Assembly: GCA_021298575.1 (NCBI GenBank)
Contig: JAJTFM010000034.1
Coordinates: 1-48,631, forward strand
Direction of reading: 5' to 3'
Source: Saprospiraceae bacterium
GTDB lineage: Bacteria; Bacteroidota; Bacteroidia; Chitinophagales; Saprospiraceae
Length of the DNA stretch: 48,631 bases
Shown: positions 26,301 to 34,325 of the stretch, one piece after another
Numbering within the stretch: the stretch's first letter is position 1
Layout: every line of letters begins with the position of its first letter
Notes under the pieces: model-generated
Databases searched by the model: none
What the model saw: only the letters and a program-made list of their open reading frames with translations
What the model was told of the DNA's origin: nothing
Position numbers and translations under genes: made by a program

Positions 26301-28130
26301 TTGGCCAGTGTGGCAGGAGGAGTTGCTCCGTTCACCTATACTTGGTCAAATGGTTCATCTACACCTGCACAAACCGGACTCGGAGTCGGTGCCTACTCCT
26401 GTACCATTACTGATGTCAACGGGTGTACCGGTGTGGCCGCTGGTCAGCTGACAGCAGCTGACAATGTGCCGCCGCAACTGTTGCTAAAAAACGCTGAAGT
26501 GGAACTCGACAGTAGTGGTCTGGTGTCGGCAAGCTATACTCTTTTTGATAACGGCAGTTCGGATACAGGTTGTGGAATCGTAAACTGGACGGTATCCCCA
26601 CAGAACTTTGACTGCTCTCAAACGGGCTCCCATGTTATTACCCTGACGGCTACCGACAGAAATGGAAATGTTGCTACCGGAACAGCCATGCTTGTGGTAG
26701 CTGATCGTATTGCTCCCGGATTGATCTGTCCGGCCGATCAGATTATTATGGGTTGTGCCAGTCAGGCGTATTTTGATCTCCCGCAGGTGACCGACAATTG
26801 TGCACTGTCGGGCACCCCGGTACAAACGGCCGGCCTTCCTTCCGGGGCTTCTTTTCCTCAGGGCGTTACAGTACAGCAGTTTTCCTACACAGACGGAGGA
26901 GGTAATACTGTTACCTGCCAGTTCACGGTTACAGCCAGTGAAGGGGTCAGTGTACAGATACAGACGGTACCAGCCTCCTGTACGGCTACCTGCAATGGCA
27001 GTGCAGTGATTGCGCCGATGAGCGGAACTATCGGGTCGGCGCTGTGGAGTAATGGACAGACCGGCCTGAATGCCACTGATTTATGTGCCGGGCAGTATCA
27101 GGTTACAGTAACGGCTTCCGCAGGATGCTCGCAGGTATTCAATACCAGTATTCAGGTGCTGGATACCGAGGTGCCTGTGCTGACTTGTCCGCCAGGTGTG
27201 ACCACCGGTGTTTGTAACCCTGTTGCCACATTCGGAATTCCCCAGGTTATGGATAATTGTCCGTTTAATCCTGCCAGTTTGCAGCTGATAGAGGGTTTGC
27301 CCTCCGGTTCTGTATTTCCGCTGGGTACCATTACAGAGACATACCGTTACACAGACGGGGGAGGCAATACGGCGCTGTGCAGTTTTACTGTAACGGTTCA
27401 GCCGGTTGCCGGTATTAATTTTTCATTTGTAAATGCTACCTGCCACGATGCCTGTGACGGCGTTGCGATTATTGAAACCGGAGGTGCCAGCTTCTCCGTT
27501 GTCTGGAGTAACGGGGCTACAGGAACCACTGCAACCGGCTTATGTCCGGGTATGTACGAAGCTGAAATCACGGATCCTAACGGTTGTGAACAGACGCAGA
27601 CGGTTGTAATAGCTGCGCCTGTGCCGCTTGAAATCAGCAGTTATATACTCACCGACGATGTTGGAAATACGGGAACAGGCAACATACAGGTAATTGTTGC
27701 AGGAGGAACGGCTCCGTACTTATACAACTGGAAATTCAACGGACAGCCCTTCTCCAGTGAAAAGGATATATACAACCTGTACGCGGGTGAATACACACTG
27801 GAAGTGCATGACATGAACAACTGCAGTCTGATGAGTCAGATTTTCACGGTCAATTCGTCTGTAAGTACTTCTGCGCCGGAGAATGGTAGTGCACTAATGG
27901 CTTTTCCCAATCCGGCAGAATCGGTCCTTACACTTCAGTTGGAAGATTCTGATGATGAAATAAGTGCTGTATTGTTAACTGATATGACCGGACGGTTGCT
28001 GTTTCACCAGACAATGCAGGCATCCACCCGGACATATCAACTCGACCTGAGCGGCTATCCGTCCGGAGTCATACTCGTGCGCGTACAAACGCAGAGCGGG
28101 TGGGTGAGTACCAAAATAGTGAAAAACTAA
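23346..28130 (+). CDS. Giant T9SS-secreted protein with PKD/Ig-like, SprB-like and HYR-like repeats
   Basis: 1594 residues with a signal peptide (MMRLFFLFCLILSG, cut near VLGANP). After an SprB-like unit with PYSYQWSNG come seven Ig/PKD-like units of about 78 residues (roughly 105-660), each with a WTGPNGF-type core and ending in VTNPxNGCT. Five SprB-like units follow (pattern C-x-G ... NGSA ... WSNG ... L-x-A-G-x-Y-x-V-T-V-T-D-x-N-G-C). Then two HYR-like segments (VADRIAPGLICPADQII and PVLTCPPGVTTG) alternate with further SprB-like units. The C-terminus is a type A sorting domain (AFPNPAESVLTLQL to KIVKN). SprB is the mobile adhesin of gliding flavobacteria; similarity here is at repeat level only, so adhesin is the safest call. 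Its stop codon overlaps that of the convergent gene. Confidence 0.9.
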   Translation: MMRLFFLFCLILSGTRPVLGANPVSDVQFTVEIDSIHHIDCLTPKGYLSLRVSGGTAPYSYQWSNGNDAFFDNDLEAGALEIFVYDSDGNVVNLFVEIHEDRVSPFASAGADFNLLCSTSSANLSGSGSAGMEFRYLWTGFSGGVIQSGANTLTPVIRHTGGFSLKVTNINNGCFSTDTVFVSATHQAPAVTATGGTFNCLQTTVTLNSTYPQQNVVWWWTGPNGFLSYDPNPQVSVTGVFVFRATDTITTCMNTANALVYADTMKPVFVPVGGTVTCSQPSVTIQGASTPVNCTFFWKGPPNFTSTLQNPTVFNGGTFRVTVTNPANGCTRITVADIDEDIVPPGASAGVSGELTCVNSSVQLSGSSNTGSVNYLWTGPNGFTSNSQNPVVTIAGNYQLRVTNPVNGCTSVAIVAVVANTAPPGASATGAVRTCAVPNPVITANSPTQGVTYHWIGPGLNTFQQNPVVSNNGTYFVTVTNPLNGCTSTASAVVTQNTTQPTLTTTSATINCYNPSPQITATSQTQGATFSWTGPNGFTSGISNPNVSVSGFYYVTVTNPANGCTNSVNVWVPENLNAPIVFAGTDRVINCLFPTILANPVGTSTGNFLTYSWTTWNGLILDGANTLFARFGEPGSYTLKVTNTISGCFRLDSMTVTENPPVEIQASVLSQVACNGASTGVARVTAQGGSGSFYYNWSSGSTTATATGLSAGTHMVTVTDSDGCSSAASVTITQPAALTVTATATGQTMSGVNNGTATVSIGGGNFPYSILWSNGSTLLSINNLAPGQYSVTVTDVNGCTKSASATVNPLQCSISGVITPVSPTCSGGNNGSASVAISGVPNPVSYTWSNGTQSQSISGLLAGTYTVTATGANGCTIALSTQLTAPQPVTAVETSNTPVSCLGSQNGSATLDASGGTSPYTYSWSNSSTAAGISGIPAGTYTCTISDSRGCTATRTVTIGSPVALSAILSDVINPDCTDSQNGSVLASVAGGVAPFTYTWSNGSSTPAQTGLGVGAYSCTITDVNGCTGVAAGQLTAADNVPPQLLLKNAEVELDSSGLVSASYTLFDNGSSDTGCGIVNWTVSPQNFDCSQTGSHVITLTATDRNGNVATGTAMLVVADRIAPGLICPADQIIMGCASQAYFDLPQVTDNCALSGTPVQTAGLPSGASFPQGVTVQQFSYTDGGGNTVTCQFTVTASEGVSVQIQTVPASCTATCNGSAVIAPMSGTIGSALWSNGQTGLNATDLCAGQYQVTVTASAGCSQVFNTSIQVLDTEVPVLTCPPGVTTGVCNPVATFGIPQVMDNCPFNPASLQLIEGLPSGSVFPLGTITETYRYTDGGGNTALCSFTVTVQPVAGINFSFVNATCHDACDGVAIIETGGASFSVVWSNGATGTTATGLCPGMYEAEITDPNGCEQTQTVVIAAPVPLEISSYILTDDVGNTGTGNIQVIVAGGTAPYLYNWKFNGQPFSSEKDIYNLYAGEYTLEVHDMNNCSLMSQIFTVNSSVSTSAPENGSALMAFPNPAESVLTLQLEDSDDEISAVLLTDMTGRLLFHQTMQASTRTYQLDLSGYPSGVILVRVQTQSGWVSTKIVKN

Positions 28131-29224
28131 CTTCCTTTCCCGTATCTGGCATTTATCCATGCAGGTACGATAATTGCTCCTGCCAGCAGATAGCCGTAAT
28201 AAGCCATTCCGCGCCAGATCAGAGCTACAACAATACCGATACCCGGCGGTACATAATCGCTGATGAAACTGGACAGTGCTATTTCAGCGAGACCCGCGCC
28301 GCCGGGTGTCGGACTAAATGCCATGATGGTGAACATGGCCACCAGTCGCGCGTAAATAAACGCCTGCGTGGCACCGTCTACAGGAATGGCGGGTACCAGT
28401 GCGATGATAATACAGTTAATCATCAGGAACTTGCCCGTCCAGGAACCCAGCGTTGCGAGCAGAACTTTCAGATGGAAAGTCCATTTCTGTGCCTTCATCT
28501 CATCTGCGGCAAGAATAAATTCGTCGCCGAGCAATTCCAGTTTTGCCGATTGCTTTTTCAGGAAGGGGCGCCGGGCGAACCAGTGCAGGAGGGATTTGCC
28601 CAGATCAGGCCTGATAAAAATGAAAAGACTCAGCAGTACCCAGTAAGTAGCCATCATGGAGTAGGTAAAGAAAAATGCCCCGCTGGCCAGTCCGACATCG
28701 TCAAAACTCTTCATACCCGGGAACAGCATGGATGGCCCGTAAATAAACAGCATGACCGGCAGAAGGAATACAAAAAAGCCGGTATCGCATATCATGGTAT
28801 AAAAAACCGCTGCGGCCGTTCTTCCAGCCGACAATTTCTCTTTGGTCAGTACGAAAAGCATCACCAGTGGTCCACCCTTGGCTGTAGGCGTCAGAGCACT
28901 GCTGAATTCCCATAAAACTATGAGTTCCATGCACTTGCGGAAAGTAAACTGACGGTGCGAGAGGGTCCACAGTCTGAATGAATAGGACAGGTGCCGAAGT
29001 ATCAGGAGCACAAGAGCCAGTGAAAGCCACAAAAAGGCAGTGGCCGACCAGCTGATAGCGCGAAACTTTTCAGGATCGAACTGACGATAAAACAGATAGC
29101 CAACGGCCAGAATACCCAGTGATACGGGCAGAATCATTCTGGTGAGCCGGACGGATTGCACAAATTTCTGGCCTTCCTCGTCCAGTGCGCGGAGGTCGGA
29201 TTCCGGGAGTGACTGATTTTCCAC
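28127..29224 (-). CDS. Flippase-like integral membrane protein (LPG synthase transmembrane domain family)
   Basis: 365 residues with about eight hydrophobic segments and no signal peptide. The conserved motifs of the PF03706-type family are visible: FRLWTLSHRQ near the third helix, SSALTPTAKGGPLVMLFVL, and FSPTPGGAGLAEIALSSFI near the C-terminus. Family members include the flippase half of MprF and membrane proteins linked to lipid or glycan export; the substrate here is unknown. It lies 9 bp downstream of the DUF6265-like gene on the same strand, so they are probably co-transcribed. Its last codons overlap the stop of the convergent giant gene. Confidence 0.88.
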   Translation of the reverse strand: MENQSLPESDLRALDEEGQKFVQSVRLTRMILPVSLGILAVGYLFYRQFDPEKFRAISWSATAFLWLSLALVLLILRHLSYSFRLWTLSHRQFTFRKCMELIVLWEFSSALTPTAKGGPLVMLFVLTKEKLSAGRTAAAVFYTMICDTGFFVFLLPVMLFIYGPSMLFPGMKSFDDVGLASGAFFFTYSMMATYWVLLSLFIFIRPDLGKSLLHWFARRPFLKKQSAKLELLGDEFILAADEMKAQKWTFHLKVLLATLGSWTGKFLMINCIIIALVPAIPVDGATQAFIYARLVAMFTIMAFSPTPGGAGLAEIALSSFISDYVPPGIGIVVALIWRGMAYYGYLLAGAIIVPAWINARYGKGS

Positions 29225-29233
29225 GATGTGGTT

Positions 29234-30319
29234 TTAAAGTTTCAACAGGTCAACGCTGTAATACAGGCTGATACCCTGAAAAGCGACTGCTCCGTTGCAG
29301 AAGGCCTCATTACCGGGAGAGCAGTAGCGTATATACAGATTATCGAGGTTCGACAGACCGAGATTGGCTCTGATCCCGAGAATACCTCCTATATCTTTTT
29401 TCCCGAAATTCATACGGTACTGGAAACCGCCCTGAAGTCCGAAGTCACTCTTTTTGAAGTCATTGACGAGCCGGTTATCGTAATCGTCGTCGTCGGGGAG
29501 CATGGTACCCTTCCCTCCCCCAAACATCAGACGCCCGTAATAAGGGCCTGCCATGATCGAAAAACGGGCATCGCGGCCAAAGGAAAGTTCGGGATATATA
29601 CCCGCGATGAACCAGGCAGTGCGATAATTAAGGTCGCGCTGGGCCTCTGCGTTAACCGTCAGAAATCCGCCCCTTCCCTTGAAGCGAACCTGGGTGCCGA
29701 ATTCCCAACCGGGCCGCCAGTCGTAGGCCGGAAGGGCAAACTCGGGCGGATCTGTCGGAAAGTTGCCGGTAGTTCGTATTGTCTGGGCATTTCCACCCAC
29801 TTTCAGTCTGAACTCTACAGCTCCCGGCGTGAACTCGCGTTCATACACATATTCCTGGGTAACAGTTCTTCCGTTCCTGATACCCTCTGTGATGACCTGC
29901 ACCTCACGGTTTCCGAGCAGGAGATACCTGATATTTTGAGGGTCGTTGTTTTTGGGATTGGAGAATACATAAAATCCCTGCTCATCCACTTCTGTGAGTG
30001 TGAATGAGGTTTCCCTGGGTTCTCCCTGTACCCGGGAGGCAGTAATATAAGTGATATTGGTGTCGCGCAGTTCGATACGCAGGCGCTCGAGGAGTACTGT
30101 ATCTCCGTTTTCCGGTTTGATACGTACGCTTCTGCCAACGAGGGTACTGTCGTCCTGTATGGTCCAGATTTCGAGCCTGTCGCCCCGGTCGGTTGGCATA
30201 AACCAGGTTCCATCCAGTCCGCGCGTGAGATCCCTGAAAGCATATTGAGGGTCTTCTATCTGGGCAGAAGCGGCGCTGCCAATCAGGAGGAACAGTATCA
30301 GGCTTGAAAAACGGAACAT
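29234..30319 (-). CDS. Two-domain outer-membrane protein: DUF6265-like domain plus beta-barrel
   Basis: 361 residues with a signal peptide (ILFLLIGSAASAQ). Residues about 25-170 resemble the DUF6265-type small beta domain (GLDGTWFMPTDRGDRLEIWT, DDSTLVGRSVRI, LLERLRIELRD). Residues about 190-361 look like a PorT-family outer-membrane barrel (GWEFGTQVRFKGRGGFLTVN, GIYPELSFGRDARFSIMAGP, FQGISLYYSVDLLKL). The role is unknown. It is the first gene of the pair with the flippase-like gene. The combination of the two domains is less common than either alone, to my knowledge. Confidence 0.8.
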   Translation of the reverse strand: MFRFSSLILFLLIGSAASAQIEDPQYAFRDLTRGLDGTWFMPTDRGDRLEIWTIQDDSTLVGRSVRIKPENGDTVLLERLRIELRDTNITYITASRVQGEPRETSFTLTEVDEQGFYVFSNPKNNDPQNIRYLLLGNREVQVITEGIRNGRTVTQEYVYEREFTPGAVEFRLKVGGNAQTIRTTGNFPTDPPEFALPAYDWRPGWEFGTQVRFKGRGGFLTVNAEAQRDLNYRTAWFIAGIYPELSFGRDARFSIMAGPYYGRLMFGGGKGTMLPDDDDYDNRLVNDFKKSDFGLQGGFQYRMNFGKKDIGGILGIRANLGLSNLDNLYIRYCSPGNEAFCNGAVAFQGISLYYSVDLLKL

Positions 30320-30380
30320 CTCAATTTTTTTTGCAAAATAACGAAGAAATATCCGGGTTCATTTCAAGCCGGCGGTGATT

Positions 30381-30415
30381 TTTGCTGCCGGACTAAAAAA
30401 CAGTCCGGCAGCAAA
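30381..30415. terminator. Perfect 14-bp hairpin after the OPT transporter gene
   Basis: TTTGCTGCCGGACT and its exact complement flank a 7-nt loop, 28 bp beyond the transporter stop. A T-run follows only weakly on the plus strand and not on the minus strand, so termination is likely but not textbook. Confidence 0.6.
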
Positions 30416-30442
30416 TCCATTTTATACAGGCAGAAGTTTGTT

Positions 30443-32470
30443 TTATTTCTTTCTCGCAGTACGCACCAGAACGAAAGCGAGCAGTGCGAAGCAAGCCACG
30501 CCCAGCAGTTTATAACCCTCGCTGCCGATTGCGCCCACGATGCTGTGTTCGAGATTGAATTTTTCCACGGCAGCTGCGGTACCATCGCTGGCCTGCAGCA
30601 GGGCAACAATGACTCCTGCGAGTGCGCCCCCGGCCACCAGGCCGGTTGCGAACAGACTTCCCTTGCCGAGTTCGGCATCTTCTGTTTCTTCACCTTTGCG
30701 CTTTGCCAGCCAGTCGGTGAGGCCTTTGAGTGCGCCACCTATCCAGATCGGGAGTGTGGTAGCAAGCGGCAGGTAGAAACCTACGGCAAAGGAGAGTGAT
30801 TTGACAGCGCAAAGTTCCAGGGTGATAGCCACAAACAGTCCCACCAGTACAAACTGCCAGTCTCGGTTGAAAGAGAGCAGGCCCTTGATCAGGGTGGCCA
30901 TCAGGGTAGCCTGCGGTGCATTGAACTTTTCACCGATAGCGTGTTCGATACCCTGGGCCCTGAGATCGGCTGTCGGATTGTCGAGGAAAAGTACGGTGGC
31001 TCCGATAACGAGTGAGGAAACAATTACACCGATAAACAGGGCAAGTTGCTGGTAGCGCGGCGTGGCTCCCACCAGATAGCCTGTCTTCAGGTCCTGTGAG
31101 GTAGCGCCTGCATTGGCTGCTGCAATACACACCATACTTCCTACCACCAGTGCCATCGGCTCGAATACCTTGCCCGTCCAGCCAACACCGATGAAAACAA
31201 GAGCTGTTCCCATGATGGTGGCAATGGTCATACCCGATATCGGACTGTTGCTGCTTCCGATGATACCCACGATGCGGCTTGCTACCGTAACAAAGAAGAA
31301 GCCGAAAATGATGACCAGGATGCCGATCAGGATTTTGCTGATGAAGCTGTCGCCCGGAATGGAGGGCAATAATGCCATGAGGAGAATCAGAGCAATGCTT
31401 CCGATTCCCACTACTTTGATGGACAGGTCATCTTCTGTGCGGGCTCTTGCCACACTTTTGTCTCTGTTACGCAGGTCGCCCATACTGTCGCGGAAAGAAG
31501 AAACGATGGTAGGCATGGTTTTAATCAGTGTGATAAAACCCGCGCCAGCCACGGCTCCTGCACCGATCTGACGTATGTATGCCCGGTAGATTGCCTCTGA
31601 CAGGTTGGAAAACGTGTGTGTGGCGGGATCCCAGCCGAAGCGCGCGCTGGTTTCTGCCATATTCATCAGGTCGAGTTTTTGTAACTGGGCTGCAATCACA
31701 TCGGGTGGAACAAGAGTAGCCAGCAGCGGGGTGAGACCGAACCAGGCCAGTACGCCACCGGCCACCAGCACACCGGCAATACGGGGGCCGATGATATAGC
31801 CCACACCGAGATATTCCGGGGTGATTTCGCCGCTTAGTCGGGCTGCGGGCAGGTACTTGCTGGCTGCGCTGCTCACCCACATCGGAGCCTCGGAGATGAA
31901 GTGAAATACTTTCTGGAGCATGGCATAGCCGAAGGCGAATCCCAGTCCCTGATAGGCTGTTTTAGCGAAATCACCGCCCTTGTCGCCGGCAATCAGCACC
32001 TGCGCGCAGGCGGTACCTTCCGGATAGGGCAGGGTTTCGTGCTCCTTCACAATCAGCGATCTGCGCAGCGGAATCATCATCAGTACACCGAGAATACCGC
32101 CGAATATAGCCAGCATCAGGATTGTCCAGTAGTTGAAGTAGTTTTTTCCGATTCCGTCGCTCAGGAACAGAAAGGCAGGCAGGGTAAAAACCACACCGGC
32201 AGCCACCGATTCGCCAGCCGAGCCGGCGGTCTGGATAATATTGTTTTCAAGAATGGTTGTTTTCAGGAACTTGCGGCCCAGAGAAATGGCCAGTACCGCA
32301 ATCGGAATGGAAGCCGATACGGTCAGGCCAGCCTTCAGTGCGAGGTAAACAGTGGCGGCACCAAACAGGATGCCAAAGAGCGCACCCAGCACCACCGCCC
32401 GGACGGTGAATTCCTTCACAGAAACATTGTCTGCAGTGATGTAGGGCTTGAATTCTGAATTTTTTTCCAT
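30443..32470 (-). CDS. OPT-family oligopeptide/metal-chelate transporter
   Basis: 675 residues from the ATG at 32470 (MEKNSEFKPYITADNVSV). The frame stays open to 33022, but that extension runs antisense through the PorP-type gene and is not coding. The protein has roughly 14-16 hydrophobic segments. Typical OPT signatures are present: GAATVYLALKAGLTVSASIP near the first helices, PYPEGTACAQVLIAGDKGG, and NAGATSQDLKTGYLVGATPR. The family imports oligopeptides or metal-siderophore complexes with protons across the inner membrane. It is divergent from the PorP/SprF-family gene and probably monocistronic. Confidence 0.93.
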   Translation of the reverse strand: MEKNSEFKPYITADNVSVKEFTVRAVVLGALFGILFGAATVYLALKAGLTVSASIPIAVLAISLGRKFLKTTILENNIIQTAGSAGESVAAGVVFTLPAFLFLSDGIGKNYFNYWTILMLAIFGGILGVLMMIPLRRSLIVKEHETLPYPEGTACAQVLIAGDKGGDFAKTAYQGLGFAFGYAMLQKVFHFISEAPMWVSSAASKYLPAARLSGEITPEYLGVGYIIGPRIAGVLVAGGVLAWFGLTPLLATLVPPDVIAAQLQKLDLMNMAETSARFGWDPATHTFSNLSEAIYRAYIRQIGAGAVAGAGFITLIKTMPTIVSSFRDSMGDLRNRDKSVARARTEDDLSIKVVGIGSIALILLMALLPSIPGDSFISKILIGILVIIFGFFFVTVASRIVGIIGSSNSPISGMTIATIMGTALVFIGVGWTGKVFEPMALVVGSMVCIAAANAGATSQDLKTGYLVGATPRYQQLALFIGVIVSSLVIGATVLFLDNPTADLRAQGIEHAIGEKFNAPQATLMATLIKGLLSFNRDWQFVLVGLFVAITLELCAVKSLSFAVGFYLPLATTLPIWIGGALKGLTDWLAKRKGEETEDAELGKGSLFATGLVAGGALAGVIVALLQASDGTAAAVEKFNLEHSIVGAIGSEGYKLLGVACFALLAFVLVRTARKK

Positions 32471-32550
32471 AAACGTAGCAAAAGGGTAGTTAAAGCAGAG
32501 CCGAAAGGTAGATAAAAGATACCAATAAAGTAATTTATTCGTTAGTGGGT

Positions 32551-32558
32551 TACCTTTG
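32551..32558 (+). promoter_or_regulatory. -7 element for the PorP/SprF-family gene
   Basis: TACCTTTG followed by CACCC is a classic Bacteroidota -7 box, 20 bp upstream of the ATG, giving a very short leader. No TTG box is clear. Confidence 0.6.
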
Positions 32559-32578
32559 CACCCAATATCAGGAACTGT

Positions 32579-33619
32579 ATGAACAAAATTGTCACCACTC
32601 TTTCTTTTCTGCTGGTGTTTCTGTCGGCCTCCAGTGCACAGGATCAGCACTTTTCCCAGTTCTATGCCGCCCCCATGAGCCTCAATCCGGCACTCACGGG
32701 CGCTATGGAAGGCAGCTATCGGGTTGGTACCATCTACCGCGATCAGTGGAGAAAGGTAATGGAGCAGCCTGTCAGGACGTTTTCCTTTTTTGCCGACCTG
32801 CGCTTCAACAAAAAGGGCAAAAAATTTACAAATGATGCCTTTGGACTTGGAATCATGTTTTTCAACGACAAGGCAGGGATCGTTGATTTCAGTACTACCC
32901 AGATTGCCGTGTCGCTCGCCTATCACAAGGCGCTTGATATGAACAAACGTCAGTACCTCACCCTTGGAATGCAGGGCGGACTGAACCAGCGCAACATGAA
33001 TTACGGTAACCTGCAGTTCCACGACCAGTTCGACGGGTCATCCGGCTACTGGCTCACAACGGGCGAAATTCTGCCGTCAAATAATTTCTCTTTTCCCGAC
33101 TACAGCCTAGGGCTCAACTACAAGGCCCGTATCGGCGATGAGAACTATGTGTTCGTCGGTGGTGCCATGCACCATCTTTTTCAACCTGCTGTCACGTTTT
33201 TTGGTATTGACAGCCTGCCCGGCAGCAAGCTCTACACCCGTTACTCTGCCCAGGCATCGGCCAATATCCCCTTGTCCAAAGATAACAGGGTACAGATTTC
33301 ACCTCGACTCCTTGTAGCGAGTCAGGGCCCTCACTTTCAGGTAAATGCAGGCGCCAGTATGCGTTTTGCCATGGGACAGTACGGTTCAACAGCACTGAAT
33401 ATCGGAGCCTGGGCGCGGCAGGTGCGCAACGACAATGGTACTGGTTTCGACGCTGTAACTGCACTCGTTGGTATAGAACTGAACAGCATGATTATGGGCT
33501 TCAGTTACGACCTCAATCCGGGCGCGCTGAAGGCCAATCTGCGCCAGAGTGCCTTTGAGTTGTCCATTACCTACAGGGGTAATTACGACAACGACGATAT
33601 CGTTTGTCCGAAGTTTTAA
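32579..33619 (+). CDS. PorP/SprF-family type IX secretion membrane protein
   Basis: 346 residues with a signal peptide (FLLVFLSASSAQ) and the family signature directly after it: QDQHFSQFYAAPMSLNPALT. FKFNKKGKKF-like and DKAGIVDFSTTQIAVSLAYH strands match the outer-membrane barrel of PorP/SprF. The family anchors or docks particular T9SS cargo (SprF is needed for SprB secretion; PorP belongs to the core). Usually SprF-type proteins lie next to their cargo gene; here no intact giant cargo gene is adjacent, but the truncated protease module lies just downstream. Which subtype this is cannot be settled by eye. Confidence 0.9.
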   Translation: MNKIVTTLSFLLVFLSASSAQDQHFSQFYAAPMSLNPALTGAMEGSYRVGTIYRDQWRKVMEQPVRTFSFFADLRFNKKGKKFTNDAFGLGIMFFNDKAGIVDFSTTQIAVSLAYHKALDMNKRQYLTLGMQGGLNQRNMNYGNLQFHDQFDGSSGYWLTTGEILPSNNFSFPDYSLGLNYKARIGDENYVFVGGAMHHLFQPAVTFFGIDSLPGSKLYTRYSAQASANIPLSKDNRVQISPRLLVASQGPHFQVNAGASMRFAMGQYGSTALNIGAWARQVRNDNGTGFDAVTALVGIELNSMIMGFSYDLNPGALKANLRQSAFELSITYRGNYDNDDIVCPKF

Positions 33620-33657
33620 GAATTTCGGGGTACCTGAAAAAGGTCTTGTTGCCCCGT

Positions 33658-33762
33658 ACTTCGAGGGTTTCCTGTACTGGTTTGTGCCATATGAAAATCT
33701 GCCTGGGGCAAAGGTCTTCATACCGAAAATATGGGGCAAGATGCGGCTGGTCGGGGGTTTAC
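33658..33762 (+). repeat. Dispersed repeat family 1, copy A (partial)
   Basis: About 105 bp ending in GGTCGGGGGTTTAC. It contains the conserved core CATACCGAAAATAT and the TATGAA...TTCATA hairpin. It matches the last two thirds of copy B in the same orientation and copy C in inverted orientation. It sits between the PorP-type gene and the lipoprotein stop. Confidence 0.8.
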
Positions 33763-33764
33763 AT

Positions 33765-34319
33765 TTATTCAACTATTTTCATTCTGAATTTACCATTTTT
33801 GAAAACAACAGTTTCAGGATATATACTTTCAATAGGACTATACCTTATGAAAATAGCTTTGTCAAACCTTCCGGCCACTTCTTTAGAAGCGGTATCCACA
33901 TCGGTCAATTCTACATATCCGATAGAAATATCATCGTGGGAATAAACTGCCCCAATTACATCGCCATCGCTTTCTCTTATTCCATAATTAGCCCCAACAA
34001 GCCCATCTTGTGTGTTTCCAATTTTACCTTTTATCGGATATTTTCCGACTTTGAGAGGAATTTCATTGAAGGCAAGGCTCTCCCGAATATCACCCTGATC
34101 TGTAAAAGTATAAAAGTCAATTCCAATGTAATCGCTTTCATCCTGATGATGCCTAGCAAATGCAGTGGCCTTCCAGGTCTTTCTATCCCTTACGGCTTCT
34201 CCCCATCCGGTGTCTTGAACACCTTCAAAATATATGGGAATTTCGTGAGCATTTTTATCCTTGCTGCAGGAGGTCAAAACGCCTGTAAGAATTAACAAAA
34301 AACAAATCAGTGGTTTCAT
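33765..34319 (-). CDS. Small lipoprotein, paralogue of the one at 35850-36410
   Basis: 184 residues with a lipoprotein signal (LLILTGVLTSCSKDKN; lipobox Cys about 18). The mature part is a predicted beta-rich domain. It aligns along its length with the 35850 lipoprotein through IDFYTFTDQGDIRES (against IHFFHRNQYGELRG), SDGDVIGAVY (against FDGDVVTGDY) and VELTDVDTASKEVAGRF (against LDITDLNLKTGDISGKF). I do not recognise a named family with certainty. It starts 6 bp after the truncated protease gene, so they would be co-transcribed. It may be a partner or inhibitor of that protease (inference). Composition is more AT-rich than the flanking genes. Confidence 0.85.
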   Translation of the reverse strand: MKPLICFLLILTGVLTSCSKDKNAHEIPIYFEGVQDTGWGEAVRDRKTWKATAFARHHQDESDYIGIDFYTFTDQGDIRESLAFNEIPLKVGKYPIKGKIGNTQDGLVGANYGIRESDGDVIGAVYSHDDISIGYVELTDVDTASKEVAGRFDKAIFIRYSPIESIYPETVVFKNGKFRMKIVE

Positions 34320-34325
34320 AATAGT

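Noticed and set aside
28100-28915. 271-codon plus-strand frame
   Set aside because: Antisense to the flippase-like gene and rich in charged, low-plausibility sequence.
32471-33022. Upstream extension of the OPT transporter frame
   Set aside because: It runs antisense through the PorP/SprF-family gene. The conserved transporter sequence starts at the ATG at 32470.
33549-34295. 248-codon plus-strand frame through repeat copy A
   Set aside because: It is antisense to a lipoprotein with a clear lipobox and a paralogue at 35850, and is stitched from repeat sequence.
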